Below the pieces are notes generated by a model, which saw nothing but the letters and a program-made list of their open reading frames with translations, ran no database searches and had not been told where the DNA came from. Shown here one piece after another: positions 45,769 to 56,520 of a DNA stretch of 64,000 bases (position 1 is the first letter of the stretch; every line of letters begins with the position of its first letter). The DNA comes from Acidobacteriota bacterium (GTDB lineage Bacteria; Acidobacteriota; UBA6911): assembly GCA_016929335.1 (NCBI GenBank), contig JAFGIY010000185.1:1-64000 (forward strand), written 5' to 3'. The position numbers and the translations under genes are program-made.

Positions 45769-46902
45769 ATGAGTACTTTGCCCGAGATGCTCCAAAAGAC
45801 GATTCAAGCCGGAGCTTCGGACCTCCATCTGACTACAGCCGTCCCCGCACAAATACGCGTGGATGGGAAACTTCGTCCCATTAACGACCAGGTTTTGACC
45901 GCAGCGGACACCAAGAGGCTTGCCTACAGCGTGATGACCGACGGTCAAAAGCATCAGTTTGAAGAAAAATGGGAGATAGACTTTTCTTTCGGCATCAAGG
46001 ATTTATGCCGATTCCGCGCCAACGTATTTACACAGCGCGGCACAGTCGGGGCTGTATTTCGTCTCATTCCTTTTGAAATCAAGGGATTCAAAAGCCTGAA
46101 TTTGCCCGGCATAGTCGAGCAGCTGTGCGATAAGCCTCGAGGTCTTATTCTGGTTACAGGTCCGACCGGCAGCGGAAAATCAACAACCCTGGCTGCCATG
46201 ATTGATAAAATCAATACGGAGCGTCATGAACACATCCTCACAATTGAGGATCCCATCGAATTCTTGCACAGTCACAAGAATTGCATTGTGAATCAGCGCG
46301 AGGTCAGCTCTGACACTCATTCATTTGCAGATGCGCTAAGGGTAGCATTGCGCGAAGATCCCGATGTCGTGCTGATCGGAGAAATGCGCGATCTGGAAAC
46401 TGTGGAGTCCGCTCTGCGTATCGCCGAAACCGGGCATTTGACGCTTGCGACACTTCATACGAACAGCGCCGCTACTACCATCAACCGAATCGTAGACATC
46501 TTTCCCTCCAACCAGCAGCCTCAAATCCGGGCTCAGATGAGCATGGTTCTTGAGGGAATCCTGTGCCAGTCGCTGATCCCCAAGGCCAACGGAACCGGGC
46601 GATGCATGGCAATGGAGATACTGATTCCGACGATGGCAATCCGCAACCTGATCCGTGAAGACAAGATCCATCAAATTTATGGCGTGATGCAGACCGGTCA
46701 GGACAAATTCGGGATGCAGACCTTCAATCAATCCCTATCTCATCTGGTGCTGTCCAAACAAATCACTGCACAAGATGCACTCAACAAGTCTTCAAATATC
46801 GAGGAACTGCAGGACCTCATTCAACGGGGAGTCGGCCTTAATTTTCAGTCTGGTGCCCAACGCACGCAGCGGGCTGAACTTGTGGGCGGACTGCGTCGCT
46901 GA
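45769..46902 (+). CDS. pilT: Type IV pilus retraction ATPase PilT
   Basis: The 377-residue ATPase depolymerises pili. It has Walker A VTGPTGSGKSTTLAAMI, the Asp and His boxes (EDPIEFLHSHKNCIVNQRE, LATLHTNSAATTINRIVDIF) and the PilT-specific AIRNLIRE motif near the C-terminus, which separates it from PilB. GGAGGA stands 5 nt before ATG. It ends 17 bp before pilC. Confidence 0.97.
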   Translation: MSTLPEMLQKTIQAGASDLHLTTAVPAQIRVDGKLRPINDQVLTAADTKRLAYSVMTDGQKHQFEEKWEIDFSFGIKDLCRFRANVFTQRGTVGAVFRLIPFEIKGFKSLNLPGIVEQLCDKPRGLILVTGPTGSGKSTTLAAMIDKINTERHEHILTIEDPIEFLHSHKNCIVNQREVSSDTHSFADALRVALREDPDVVLIGEMRDLETVESALRIAETGHLTLATLHTNSAATTINRIVDIFPSNQQPQIRAQMSMVLEGILCQSLIPKANGTGRCMAMEILIPTMAIRNLIREDKIHQIYGVMQTGQDKFGMQTFNQSLSHLVLSKQITAQDALNKSSNIEELQDLIQRGVGLNFQSGAQRTQRAELVGGLRR

Positions 46903-46919
46903 TGACGGAGGAATAAGCT

Positions 46920-48131
46920 ATGCCAGTCTATAACTATCGTGGCCGGAATGTTCGAACCAACGAAAACGTGTCGGGTGAAAGGTTTTCAAATAGCGCCCAG
47001 GCTTTAGCCGCCGTGCTTCGGAGAGAACAGGTTTCTCCGACTGCAATCAGTGAAAAAAAGGCCGGCGGTTTCAGCTTTCGCCGGAAGAAGAAGGTGACCC
47101 AATCCGAGGTGGCCATTTTTACCCGCCAGTTTTCGGTGATGCTGGACGCAGGATTGCCCCTGATACAGGGCCTGGATGCAATTGCTCAGCAGCATCCAAA
47201 CAAGGAATTCAAATCCATATTGGAACAGATACGGAATGACGTCGAAGGAGGATCTACCCTCTCATCTGCCATGGCGCGCCATCCCAAAGTCTTCGATTCC
47301 CTTTATACGAACATGGTCGCCGCCGGTGAAAGCGGCGGCATACTGGACACCATCCTGCAACGGTTGAGCTCCTTCATCGAAAAAATTGTCAAACTGAAGC
47401 GGGCATTGCGTTCGGCGCTAATATATCCTTCAACGATTCTCACCATTGCAATCGGGGTTGTGGCCATTATTCTGTGGAAGGTCGTGCCGGTTTTCAGCAC
47501 GCTATTCGCAGGATTTAATGTAGATCTTCCTCTGCCCACGCGGATTGTGATAGCGCTCTCCGGGATTGTCGAACGATATATGATTTTCTTCCTCATCTTG
47601 GTCGGACTGGGCGTATTCGGGCTTAAGAGCTATTACAAAACCGAGAAGGGACGACATGTCATAGACCGGATGCTCCTGAAAATACCTGTTCTTGGAGAAG
47701 TGCTGCGCAAAATCGGGGTTGCACGGTTCACGCGCACTCTGGCAACTCTGATGACGAGCGGCGTTCCAATATTGGAGGGGCTGGATATTACGGCTAGAAC
47801 TTCCGGAAACGCAATATTGGAAGACACAATCTATCAGCTAAGACAGAAGATCGAAGAAGGCGGAACCATGGCCGATCCGATGCGCCAATCCGGCTTTTTC
47901 CCGCCTATGGTGACACAGATGGTTACTGTCGGTGAATCTACCGGCGAGATGGACACTATGCTGGTCAAGGTTGCCGACTACTTCGAAGAAGAAGTCGACG
48001 TCGTTGTAGCGAACCTCCTCACAATTCTTGAGCCGTTCCTGATGGCTTTCCTGGGTGTTGTCGTGGGCGGCATCGTGATTTCGATGTACCTGCCGCTGTT
48101 CAAATTGATCCAGGTACTCTCCGGCGGCTAG
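46920..48131 (+). CDS. pilC: Type IV pilus inner-membrane platform protein PilC
   Basis: A 403-residue platform protein with two repeated GspF domains (about residues 70-195 and 270-395): FTRQFSVMLDAGLPLIQGLD in the first and FTRTLATLMTSGVPILEGLD in the second. Three to four membrane helices are present (IYPSTILTIAIGVVAIILWK, YMIFFLILVGLGVFGL, FLMAFLGVVVGGIVISMYLP). It couples PilB/PilT motor action to the pilus base. Same operon as pilT. Confidence 0.96.
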   Translation: MPVYNYRGRNVRTNENVSGERFSNSAQALAAVLRREQVSPTAISEKKAGGFSFRRKKKVTQSEVAIFTRQFSVMLDAGLPLIQGLDAIAQQHPNKEFKSILEQIRNDVEGGSTLSSAMARHPKVFDSLYTNMVAAGESGGILDTILQRLSSFIEKIVKLKRALRSALIYPSTILTIAIGVVAIILWKVVPVFSTLFAGFNVDLPLPTRIVIALSGIVERYMIFFLILVGLGVFGLKSYYKTEKGRHVIDRMLLKIPVLGEVLRKIGVARFTRTLATLMTSGVPILEGLDITARTSGNAILEDTIYQLRQKIEEGGTMADPMRQSGFFPPMVTQMVTVGESTGEMDTMLVKVADYFEEEVDVVVANLLTILEPFLMAFLGVVVGGIVISMYLPLFKLIQVLSGG

Positions 48132-48139
48132 TTTTCGAG

Positions 48140-48177
48140 TCCCGGAGCCCTGGGTTTGATCCTTCAAGGCTCCGGGA
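48140..48177 (+). other. Hairpin between pilC and pilS
   Basis: TCCCGGAGCC (48140-48149) pairs with GGCTCCGGGA (48168-48177), a perfect 10-bp GC-rich stem with an 18-nt loop, starting 8 bp after the pilC stop. No U-tract follows, so it may stabilise the upstream message or lower expression of pilSR relative to pilBTC. Confidence 0.6.
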
Positions 48178-48186
48178 ATTCCCGAT

Positions 48187-49878
48187 ATGGGATCCATTCA
48201 AGACAGCAAAGCGCCGGATCGGAATAAAGAGCTAAGCCGATATCTGCTCGAACTGATTGCCGTTCGTGCCATTGTGCTTCTGCTCGGGCTGAACCTTGCA
48301 GACCGCCTGGGCATTCTTGCAGAACGAATCGGATCGTTTCCCTTCCTGCATCTGTTCAATCTCCTGGCGCTCATTCTCACTCTCCTGTTTGTCATCTTCT
48401 GGTGGATCGGCCGCTACAAGTTGTTCCAGCTTTATGCCCAGATCTGCGCCGACCTGATTCTTACGACGATGCTGGTGGTATATACAAACGGGATTGAAAG
48501 CGCTTTCGTCTCTTTTTACCTGTTGATCATCATTTACTGCAGCTTAACTCTGGGCCGTAACGGGGGGCTGGTCGGAACTGCTCTGAGCACTCTTTTGTAT
48601 GCCGGCATTCTGGCAGCAAATCATCTCGGCTATATCGGCTCCACCTACAGCAGCGGCAGCACCCCACTGGCAACGTTCAGGATTTCCGCGCATGTGATCG
48701 GATTCTGGGCCGTTGCATACCTGGGGATGTACCTTCATCAGCGCCTGCAGATTGTCGAGTGGGAGCTTCAGGAAAAAATCGACTCATTGACGGAACTCCA
48801 GAGGCTCAATGAGCATATCGTGAGCAGCATCCGAAGCGGCCTGATCACAACGGATTTGCAGGGACGCATCGCCGTATTCAATCTCGCGGCTCAGGAACTG
48901 ACGGGACGGAATGCACAGGTAATGATCGGCAAGTCCGTTCAGGAACTGATTGGAGATTCTTTCTGGACTAAAATTCTTAATGCGAACCTGCTTCGGAATC
49001 CACGCGCTCTGCGCCACGAAGAATGGATTGCAATTCCCGGCGGGCCGAAGTGTTATCTGGGTTTCAGCGTTTCTCCATTGCTGGATCAAAGCCAACAGCT
49101 GCTCGGCTATATCATCTCCTTTCAGGATCTGACGGAAATCACGCGCCTGGAAGAAGAAGTGCGGCTCAAGGACCGGATGGCGGCCATCGGCCGGATGGCG
49201 GCCGGAATCGCTCACGAAATCCGGAATCCGCTGACATCCATGCAGGGATCGGTAGAAATTCTGCGCTCGCGCGCGAATCTCCCGGCTAAGGATGAGCGGC
49301 TTCTCGATATACTTGTTCGGGAGAGCGACCGCCTGAACAAGTTTGTCGAGGATTTTCTCTCCTTTGCCCGACCGAGACAATATGCGAAGCATCCCATTGA
49401 TCTGGTTCCGGTTCTGCGCGATTCCGTTACCCTGCTTCGGAATAATCCGGAAATAAGGGATAGGCACTCCGTAAACCTGAACATAGAAGCGCAATCGATA
49501 CGGATTATGGGGAGCGCCGACCAGCTCAAACAGGTTTTCTGGAACCTGGCGCAGAACTCCATCCGCGCCATGCCTAATGGCGGCGAACTCAAAATTGATA
49601 TCCACAGGGCTTCCAATGAGACCGGCGAAATAGTTTTTCAGGATAACGGAATAGGCATGAGCCAGGAGGAAAAGAACCAGATCTTTCAGCCCTTTCAATC
49701 GGGGTTCAAAGGCGGCCTCGGTCTTGGCCTCAGCATCATATTCCAGATCATGGAAGATCACCGGGGAAAGATTTCATTTGAAAGCGAAAAAGGGAAAGGC
49801 ACCAGGGTCAGCCTTCGATTTCCTCTGGAAAGCCAGGTCCAGGAACCGGAGTATCTCGAGCCGGCGATGCATGCATAA
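48187..49878 (+). CDS. pilS: PilS-like sensor histidine kinase
   Basis: A 563-residue membrane kinase. About six N-terminal helices (residues about 20-185) are followed by a coiled linker, a PAS domain (about 215-325), HisKA with AAGIAHEIRNPLTSMQGS, and an ATPase domain (FWNLAQNSIRAMPNGG, DNGIGMSQEEK, GGLGLGLSIIFQIMEDH). PilS phosphorylates PilR to control pilin expression; here the pilR gene follows directly and pilA carries a sigma-54 promoter. Symbol given by context and architecture. Confidence 0.92.
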   Translation: MGSIQDSKAPDRNKELSRYLLELIAVRAIVLLLGLNLADRLGILAERIGSFPFLHLFNLLALILTLLFVIFWWIGRYKLFQLYAQICADLILTTMLVVYTNGIESAFVSFYLLIIIYCSLTLGRNGGLVGTALSTLLYAGILAANHLGYIGSTYSSGSTPLATFRISAHVIGFWAVAYLGMYLHQRLQIVEWELQEKIDSLTELQRLNEHIVSSIRSGLITTDLQGRIAVFNLAAQELTGRNAQVMIGKSVQELIGDSFWTKILNANLLRNPRALRHEEWIAIPGGPKCYLGFSVSPLLDQSQQLLGYIISFQDLTEITRLEEEVRLKDRMAAIGRMAAGIAHEIRNPLTSMQGSVEILRSRANLPAKDERLLDILVRESDRLNKFVEDFLSFARPRQYAKHPIDLVPVLRDSVTLLRNNPEIRDRHSVNLNIEAQSIRIMGSADQLKQVFWNLAQNSIRAMPNGGELKIDIHRASNETGEIVFQDNGIGMSQEEKNQIFQPFQSGFKGGLGLGLSIIFQIMEDHRGKISFESEKGKGTRVSLRFPLESQVQEPEYLEPAMHA

Positions 49879-49893
49879 AGGAGCTAAAGCGTA

Positions 49894-51291
49894 ATGCCGA
49901 CAATTCTAGTCGTCGATGACGAGCCAAACATTATCGAAGTTCTGGAAATCGTCCTGCAGGATGAAGGGATGGAAGTTCTGAAATCCGGCTCCGGACGCGA
50001 AGCGCTTGCTCTCCTGCAGGAAAAGAGAGTCGACGTCGTCATTTCCGATATCCGGATGCCGGATTTTTCCGGAGTGGAGCTTCTGAGAGAAGCAAAACAA
50101 CTATCGCCGGATACGATCTTTATCATGATCACGGCATTTGCCAGCACTGAAACGGCCATTGAAGCCCTGCAGCACGGCGCATACGACTACATAACAAAGC
50201 CGTTCAGAATGGAAGAATTGCGCGATATTGTTTACCGCGCTCTCGAGAAAAAGCGGAGTCAAAAACAACAGTCTCCCGCTCCATCCACAAACATGGAAGC
50301 TCTGCAGGGACAAAAGCTGTTTCAAGCACTGCATGGCAGTCACGTCGTTGGGAGAAGCCCCAAGATGGTCGAGGTCTATCGCACAATCGGAACAATCGCC
50401 ATGGGGGACAGCACGGTCCTTATCACCGGAGAAAGCGGGACGGGAAAGGAATTGGTTGCCCGGGCAATTCATGAAGCTTCGCGAAGGAGAGAAAAGCCAT
50501 TTGTCTCCATTAACTGCGGCGCTTTTCCCGAAACGCTGCTTGAAAGCGAATTGTTCGGGTATATGAAAGGCGCTTTTACAGGAGCTGTCGGAAATAAAAG
50601 GGGGCTTTTTGAAGCTGCCGGCGGCGGATCCATCTTCCTGGACGAAATCGGGGATATGACAGCCGCCATGCAGGTTAAACTCCTGCGGGTACTGCAGGAA
50701 CGCCGTCTGCGGCCGCTGGGAGGCACAAATGAAATCACTGTGGATGTGAGGGTTATCGCGGCCACCAATCAGGACCTGCAATACTGCATTCAACAAGGCT
50801 CCTTCCGGGAAGATCTCTACTATAGAATTGCCGTTATCAACCTTCACATCCCCGCATTACGTGAGCGGACCGAGGATATAGCACTGCTGGCTTTCTCCTT
50901 CCTGCGGCAGTACGCCGAGCGAGCCGGTAAAAGCATCGATGGCATATCACCGGAAGCCCTCCGTTGTCTGGAGTCCTATAGCTGGCCGGGAAACGTCCGG
51001 CAATTGGAGAACACGATCGAGCGGGCCGTAGCGCTGGAAACAACGCGTGAAATTCAGGCGGAACGTCTTCCTGAAGTGATCCGTCATCCATGCAGCCAGA
51101 TCGAGAGTGATCTTTTCACGTTGCCGGAGGGGCCGTTCGATCTGGAACGTTTCCTGAGTCAGATAGAGAGCAGCCTGATATCCCAGGCACTTCGCCAGAC
51201 GGACGGAAATCAGACAATGGCGGCACAAAGGCTTAATCTGACCAAGGGATCTCTCCGCCACCGCCTCCATTCGCTGCAGATAAAATATTGA
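49894..51291 (+). CDS. pilR: PilR-like sigma-54 response regulator
   Basis: A 465-residue NtrC-type regulator. The receiver has VVDDEPNI, Asp in VISDIRMPDFSG, and YITKPFRMEEL. The AAA+ domain has ITGESGTGKELVARAIHEAS, an intact GAFTGAVGNKRGLFEAAGG loop, and SIFLDEIGDM. A Fis-type helix-turn-helix ends the protein (TMAAQRLNLTKGSLRHRL). It is 15 bp after pilS. Its likely target is the sigma-54 promoter at 51598-51613 before pilA. Its TGA stop overlaps the start of the inverted repeat at 51290. Confidence 0.94.
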   Translation: MPTILVVDDEPNIIEVLEIVLQDEGMEVLKSGSGREALALLQEKRVDVVISDIRMPDFSGVELLREAKQLSPDTIFIMITAFASTETAIEALQHGAYDYITKPFRMEELRDIVYRALEKKRSQKQQSPAPSTNMEALQGQKLFQALHGSHVVGRSPKMVEVYRTIGTIAMGDSTVLITGESGTGKELVARAIHEASRRREKPFVSINCGAFPETLLESELFGYMKGAFTGAVGNKRGLFEAAGGGSIFLDEIGDMTAAMQVKLLRVLQERRLRPLGGTNEITVDVRVIAATNQDLQYCIQQGSFREDLYYRIAVINLHIPALRERTEDIALLAFSFLRQYAERAGKSIDGISPEALRCLESYSWPGNVRQLENTIERAVALETTREIQAERLPEVIRHPCSQIESDLFTLPEGPFDLERFLSQIESSLISQALRQTDGNQTMAAQRLNLTKGSLRHRLHSLQIKY

Positions 51292-51412
51292 TTCGAGATT
51301 CGAAATTCGAGATTCAAAATTTGGATCAGCGGCCTCGGTCGGGCTCCTGGTTCCTCCTGCCCGTCCTTAAATCCCGAATTTCGAATCTCGAATCGATAGC
51401 TTTAATTTTTTA
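51290..51412 (+). terminator. Heptad-repeat inverted repeat after pilR
   Basis: GATTCGAGATTCGAAATTCG (51290-51309) and its exact reverse complement (51375-51394) form a perfect 20-bp stem. The left arm is a 7-bp periodic word (TTCGAGA, TTCGAAA, TTCGAGA). After the right arm comes an AT-rich tract with TTTTTT, so it could end pilR transcription. The left arm begins at the pilR stop codon. Confidence 0.65.
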
Positions 51413-51672
51413 TTAGCAACATTGCCCCGCAAACCATTAGGTAAAGTGCTGGTTTTCAACACGAGAAATGCTGAAAATCAGCAAAATTTTGACACAGCGC
51501 CAATACAGCATTTTGCGGTCGAATATAATGCGATAATAAACAACTGCAGATAAAGCATTTATAGATTTTTATAAAAAGCCGTTTTCTCCCATAATTCTGG
51601 CACGGTACTTGCAGGTAAACCTGCTGGTCACGCAATGAAGCCCCCATATAAACGGAGAGGAGAAGGAGCTAA
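51413..51672 (+). other. pilR-pilA intergenic leader region
   Basis: AT-rich sequence between the pilR terminator and pilA. It holds the sigma-54 promoter and a 59-nt leader ending in GGAGAAGGAGC before the ATG. PilR binding sites, expected some 80-200 bp upstream of the promoter, cannot be placed with confidence. No gene is seen. Confidence 0.6.
51598..51613 (+). promoter_or_regulatory. Sigma-54 promoter of pilA
   Basis: TGGCACGGTACTTGCA matches the sigma-54 consensus at every conserved position: TGGCAC in the -24 element and TTGCA in the -12 element, with correct GG-to-GC spacing. It lies about 60 bp before the pilA ATG and just downstream of genes for a PilS/PilR pair. Confidence 0.92.
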
Positions 51673-52161
51673 ATGAAAAGAGAACAGGGTTTTTCACTTA
51701 TTGAACTTTTGATCGTTGTGGCGATTATCGCCATTATCGCGGCTATCGCGGTTCCCAGCATGCTGCAGGCCAGAATGGCCGCCAACGAATCCGGCGCCAT
51801 CCAGGGTTGCCGTACAATCGGATCGGCAGAGGTAGCTTTCTCAGCCATTAACAACCAGAGCTATACCGACGGCGCAACTCTAATGGATCGCGGTTTTTTG
51901 GATAGCCGCTTCGATGGTGGATTCAACGGATATGATTATGCGATTGGATCGGAAGCCGTATCCGACCTAGTTGTAACGCTTACCGATTCATTCGGAGCTA
52001 CTGCAGAGCCCAAAAGTGAAGCGACCGGAAGATACACATATGGCATCGCATCGGATCAAATCGTCCGCTATCTTGGCACAAATTCAGAGGCTATGAAGTG
52101 CGGAGAGAGTGACTGCGAAGTGGGTGCTCCTATCGGAACCACCGGCGGCAGCGGAAGCTAG
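51673..52161 (+). CDS. pilA: Type IV pilin
   Basis: A 162-residue prepilin. The short leader MKREQG is followed by the N-methylated Phe and conserved helix FSLIELLIVVAIIAIIAAIA, with the usual Glu5. The prepilin peptidase site is Gly6-Phe7. The globular part has one early Cys (IQGCRTIG) and a C-terminal Cys pair in KCGESDCEVG that could close a small D-loop. The C-terminus is Gly/Ser-rich. Transcription is probably from the sigma-54 promoter upstream. Prepilin peptidase PilD and minor pilins are not in the window. Confidence 0.95.
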   Translation: MKREQGFSLIELLIVVAIIAIIAAIAVPSMLQARMAANESGAIQGCRTIGSAEVAFSAINNQSYTDGATLMDRGFLDSRFDGGFNGYDYAIGSEAVSDLVVTLTDSFGATAEPKSEATGRYTYGIASDQIVRYLGTNSEAMKCGESDCEVGAPIGTTGGSGS

Positions 52162-52183
52162 TACATTTTCTCAATATCGAAAG

Positions 52184-52218
52184 AAAAAGGCGGCTATACA
52201 AAGCCGCCTTTTTTATTT
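52184..52218. terminator. Bidirectional terminator between pilA and rpoC
   Basis: AAAAAGGCGGCT and AGCCGCCTTTTTT form a stem closed by the 6-nt loop ATACAA. It is followed by a T-rich tract on the plus strand, and on the minus strand the complementary A-run becomes TTTTTCTTT, so it can stop both pilA and the converging rpoC transcript. A second GC stem (CGCGGCT/AGCCGCG, 52243-52258) lies nearer to rpoC without a T-run. Confidence 0.88.
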
Positions 52219-52282
52219 TCCGCCGCTTTTTTCCATGTCGGTCGCGGCTGAAGCCGCGGCCCCCACATGAAGCTTCCGGCAA

Positions 52283-55200
52283 TTACCCGATATCAGCTCG
52301 TTTTGCTTTAATCGCCTCGATATCGACGGTTCCCGCCAGAAGATCCGTTTCCAGATCCTTCTCCCCTTCCGCTTTGGGAGCTTCCATCGGAACCATCTCT
52401 TCCGTGAGTTTAATGTTGTGATAAAGCTCCATGCCGGTGCCGGCTGGAATGAGGCGGCCCATAATAACGTTTTCCTTCAAGCCGCGCAGGTAATCCACCT
52501 TGCCGCTGATGGCGGCTTCGGTCAGAACCCGGGTGGTTTCCTGGAACGAGGCAGCCGAGATGAAGCTGTCGGTTGAAAGCGATGCCTTGGTAATGCCGAG
52601 CAGCAGAGGCCGGCCTTTTGCCGGAACTCCGCCCGCGGTCTCAACCCGTTCGTTTTCTTCGTAGAACCGGAATTTATCCACCTGTTCATCCAGCAGGAAT
52701 TCGGTATCGCCCACTTCTTCCACCTTGATCCAGCGCATCATCTGGCGGACGATCACTTCTATGTGTTTGTCGTTGATGTTGACACCCTGCAGGCGGTAGA
52801 CCTCCTGGATTTCATTCACGAGATAGCTTTGGAGTTCCTTCTCTCCCAGCACTCTCAGGATGTCGTGCGGATTGCGCGGACCGTCCATCAACGCTTCGCC
52901 CGCCCGCACATATTCGCCTTCCTGGACATTAATATGAACGCCTCTCGGCAGCAGGTATTCTTTGATCATGCCGCTTTCGTGGTGGACTTCGATCTTCCGC
53001 TGCCCTCTCACGAGGCCCGCATAATTAACCATGCCGTCAATTTCGGTGATGACGGCTGTTTCTTTGGGTTTCCGGGCTTCGAAGAGCTCCACGATGCGCG
53101 GCAGACCTCCGGTGATATCCTTGGTTTTTCGTGTCTCGCGCGGGATCTTGGCGAGGATGCTGCCCGGGTAGACATCCTCCGCATTGTCCACCCACAGATG
53201 GGCTTTCGACGGAAGCAGATAGCTCTTGACGATTTTGCCTTTATCGTTTTTGATGCTGATTTGCGGCTGATACTTTTCATCGGGAGATTCGGTAATAACC
53301 TGACGGACCAGCCCCGTGTTCTCGTCACGTTCTTCCTTAACCGTAATTCCATCGTGAATGTCTTTAAATACGACCGCTCCTCCGAACTCCGTAAGAATGG
53401 CGAAGGAGTAGGGATCCCATTCAACCAGCACCTGGCCCGGCTTGATCTTCTGTCCCTCTTTCACTTTGAGAATGGCGCCGTATGCCACCGAATAGCGTTC
53501 CTTCTCGCGGCCGCTTTCGTCGGCGATGATCAGTGTGCCGTTCCGGTTCATAACCACCAGGTTCCCATCCCTGTTGGTAACATGCTGGATATTTAAAAAT
53601 TTCACGATACCGTCGTTTTTGGATTCTTCCGTCGACTGTTCGTGTGTCCGGCTCGCCGTACCTCCGATGTGGAATGTTCTCATCGTCAGCTGCGTACCAG
53701 GTTCTCCGATGGACTGGGCCGCAATGACTCCCGTGGCTTCGCCCAGATCCACCATCTGGCCGGTCGCGAGGTTCCGTCCATAGCATTTGATGCAAACGCC
53801 TCGCTTTGCTTTGCAGGTCAGCACGGATCGGATTTTGACCTGTTCGATACCGGCCGCCTGAATTTCAGCCGCCAGCGATTCGGTGATCTCCTCATTCACA
53901 CCGCAGATCGTCTCTCCGGTGAGCGGATCCTTGATATTTTCCAGCGAAACGCGTCCGACGATGCGGTCTCGCAGAGGCTCAATGATTTCGCCACCCTCAA
54001 TAATGGACGTTACGTAAATCCCGTCCAGGGTATTGCAGTCCAGGGTAGAAACGATGACGTCCTGCGCCACGTCCACCAGACGGCGTGTCAGATATCCCGA
54101 ATCAGCCGTCTTCAGTGCCGTATCCGCCAGGCCTTTTCGCGCGCCGTGCGTCGAAATAAAGTATTGCAGCACGGTCAATCCTTCGCGGAAGTTGGCCGTG
54201 ATCGGGGTTTCGATAATTTCGCCGGACGGCTTGGCCATCAAGCCGCGCATTCCGGCAAGCTGGCGGATCTGCTGTTTGCTGCCGCGGGCTCCGGAATCCG
54301 CCATGATATAGATCGGATTAAACTCATCTCCGCTCGCATCCTGCTGCGCCATCTTTCGGAACATTTCATCCGACACTCTTTCGGTAACATCCGACCAGAT
54401 ATCGATGATTTTGTTGTAGCGTTCGCCGTCGGTAATGGCGCCATCCTGGTACTGTTTTTCCACTTCGATGACGTTTTCCCTGGCATTGTCGACCAGATCT
54501 CCCTTGCTGTCCGGCACGATCAGGTCATCGATGCCGATTGATATGCCGGCCTTGGTCGCATGCAGGAAACCGAGATCCTTCAAATCATCCAGCATCTGGA
54601 CCGTAACATCGAGGCCGAACTGCAGATAGCAGTAGTTGACCAGCTGCTGCAGTCCCTTTTTTTTCATCAAGCCGTTTATAAACGGCATCCCCTTCGGAAG
54701 GATCGAGTTAAAAACCAAACGTCCGATGGTGGTGTTGACAAACTCGTTATTGACTTCCCGGATATCTGCCCGCATGACGGCCTGATCGTCATACTGTGCT
54801 GTCAAATCCATCAAAGCGCCGGAATACCTGTACCGGATGGGAGTGAGCCGTTCCACCATCCCGTTTTCCAGAGCGAACATGGCTTCGTCGTAGGTGCCGA
54901 ATGCCCGTCCCTCGCCACTGGTTCCCTTCTTCGCCTTGGTCAGATAGTAGCAGCCGAGCACAATATCCTGGCTCGGAATCGCAATCGGCTGCCCATTAGC
55001 CGGCGACAGCACGTTATGGCTGCTGAGCATGAGTACGGAAGCTTCAATCTGGGCTTCCGGAGAAAGAGGAATGTGAACGGCCATCTGGTCTCCGTCGAAG
55101 TCCGCATTAAAGGCAGCGCAGACCAGAGGCGGAATCTTGATGGCTTTGCCTTCAACGAGCACAGGCTCAAATGCCTGGATCCCAAGGCGGTGCAGCGTGG

Positions 55201-56491
55201 GGGCGCGGTTCAGAAGAACGGGATGGTCTTTGATCACTTCTTCGAGAATATCCCAGACAACAGATTCCTGGCGCTCCACCATCTCCTTGGCGCCTTTGAT
55301 GGTGGCGGCGTGTCCTTCCTTTTCGAGCCTGTTGTAGATGAAGGGCTTGAAGAGCTCCAGGGCCATTTTCTTGGGAAGCCCGCACTGATGCAGCTTCAGC
55401 TCGGGCCCGACCACAATTACGGAACGGCCGGAATAATCCACGCGTTTGCCCAGGAGGTTTTGGCGGAACCGGCCGGATTTCCCTTTGAGAGTATCGCTGA
55501 GAGACTTCAGAGGACGGTTGTTTGCACCCCGAAGCACGCGGCCGCGCCGGCCGTTGTCGAACATCGCGTCAACGGCTTCCTGGAGCATTCTCTTTTCGTT
55601 CCGGATAATGACCTCGGGAGCCCGAAGCTCCATGAGCTTTTTCAAACGGTTGTTCCGGTTAATGACCCGGCGGTACAGGTCATTGAGATCCGATGTCGCG
55701 AATCGTCCTCCATCGAGAGGAACCAGCGGACGTAATTCGGGCGGTATGACCGGGATGACGTCCAGAATCATCCATTCCGGTTTGTTTCCGGATTTGCGGA
55801 AAGCGTCGACAACCTTCAGCCGCTTGGCGTACTTGATGCGTTTCAGCTGCGATGTTTCGGTTTTCATGGCTGCGCGGAGTTCGTCGGCAGTTTCTTCGAT
55901 ATCCACGCGCTTCAGCAGTTCCTTGATGGCTTCAGCACCCATCATCGCTCTGAATTTGCCGGGGAACTCCTGTATCAGTGCCCGGAATTTTTCCTCGTTC
56001 AGAAGCTCTCCCGGTTTGACGGGGGCTTCACCGGCATCGATCACGACATAAGCCTCAAAGTAGAGCACGCGTTCCAGGTCCCTCAAACTTATATCGAGAA
56101 GGTGACCGATACGGCTGGGCAGTCCCTTGAAAAACCATACATGCGAGCAGGGAGACGCAAGCTCGATATGTCCAAGCCGTTCGCGCCGCACTTTGGAAAG
56201 AGTGACCTCTACGCCGCACTTGTCGCAGACCACGCCACGATATTTCATGCGTTTGTATTTGCCGCACAAGCACTCCCAGTCCGTAACCGGGCCAAAGATC
56301 CGAGCACAAAAAAGCCCGTCCTTTTCCGGCTTGAAAGTACGGTAGTTGATCGTTTCCGGCTTGGTAACTTCGCCGCGCGACCATGCCCGTATTTTTTCCG
56401 GGGAAGCAAGGCTGATTCGTATGCTGTCGAAATCAGTGCTCAAATCCGATTTTTCCATCACATCTTTAAAACTTCTCAATTGGCCCCCCAA
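52283..56491 (-). CDS. rpoC: DNA-directed RNA polymerase subunit beta'
   Basis: The 1402-residue beta' subunit. The N-terminal zinc site is [20 protein letters not shown]. The catalytic magnesium motif is [15 protein letters not shown]. The bridge and trigger helices are in the expected order, and the second zinc site includes [15 protein letters not shown]. The C-terminus ends in a short acidic tail. It lies 136 bp after rpoB; that spacer holds a heptad-repeat hairpin. Confidence 0.98.
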   Translation of the reverse strand: MGGQLRSFKDVMEKSDLSTDFDSIRISLASPEKIRAWSRGEVTKPETINYRTFKPEKDGLFCARIFGPVTDWECLCGKYKRMKYRGVVCDKCGVEVTLSKVRRERLGHIELASPCSHVWFFKGLPSRIGHLLDISLRDLERVLYFEAYVVIDAGEAPVKPGELLNEEKFRALIQEFPGKFRAMMGAEAIKELLKRVDIEETADELRAAMKTETSQLKRIKYAKRLKVVDAFRKSGNKPEWMILDVIPVIPPELRPLVPLDGGRFATSDLNDLYRRVINRNNRLKKLMELRAPEVIIRNEKRMLQEAVDAMFDNGRRGRVLRGANNRPLKSLSDTLKGKSGRFRQNLLGKRVDYSGRSVIVVGPELKLHQCGLPKKMALELFKPFIYNRLEKEGHAATIKGAKEMVERQESVVWDILEEVIKDHPVLLNRAPTLHRLGIQAFEPVLVEGKAIKIPPLVCAAFNADFDGDQMAVHIPLSPEAQIEASVLMLSSHNVLSPANGQPIAIPSQDIVLGCYYLTKAKKGTSGEGRAFGTYDEAMFALENGMVERLTPIRYRYSGALMDLTAQYDDQAVMRADIREVNNEFVNTTIGRLVFNSILPKGMPFINGLMKKKGLQQLVNYCYLQFGLDVTVQMLDDLKDLGFLHATKAGISIGIDDLIVPDSKGDLVDNARENVIEVEKQYQDGAITDGERYNKIIDIWSDVTERVSDEMFRKMAQQDASGDEFNPIYIMADSGARGSKQQIRQLAGMRGLMAKPSGEIIETPITANFREGLTVLQYFISTHGARKGLADTALKTADSGYLTRRLVDVAQDVIVSTLDCNTLDGIYVTSIIEGGEIIEPLRDRIVGRVSLENIKDPLTGETICGVNEEITESLAAEIQAAGIEQVKIRSVLTCKAKRGVCIKCYGRNLATGQMVDLGEATGVIAAQSIGEPGTQLTMRTFHIGGTASRTHEQSTEESKNDGIVKFLNIQHVTNRDGNLVVMNRNGTLIIADESGREKERYSVAYGAILKVKEGQKIKPGQVLVEWDPYSFAILTEFGGAVVFKDIHDGITVKEERDENTGLVRQVITESPDEKYQPQISIKNDKGKIVKSYLLPSKAHLWVDNAEDVYPGSILAKIPRETRKTKDITGGLPRIVELFEARKPKETAVITEIDGMVNYAGLVRGQRKIEVHHESGMIKEYLLPRGVHINVQEGEYVRAGEALMDGPRNPHDILRVLGEKELQSYLVNEIQEVYRLQGVNINDKHIEVIVRQMMRWIKVEEVGDTEFLLDEQVDKFRFYEENERVETAGGVPAKGRPLLLGITKASLSTDSFISAASFQETTRVLTEAAISGKVDYLRGLKENVIMGRLIPAGTGMELYHNIKLTEEMVPMEAPKAEGEKDLETDLLAGTVDIEAIKAKRADIG

Positions 56492-56520
56492 TCGTATGAG
56501 GTTTAGTTTCGATACCCGTC

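Noticed and set aside
51673..52161. PilA as a conductive nanowire pilin paired with the multiheme cytochromes
   Set aside because: The pilin has a full globular domain and no special aromatic tail; linking it to the distant cytochrome genes would be speculation.
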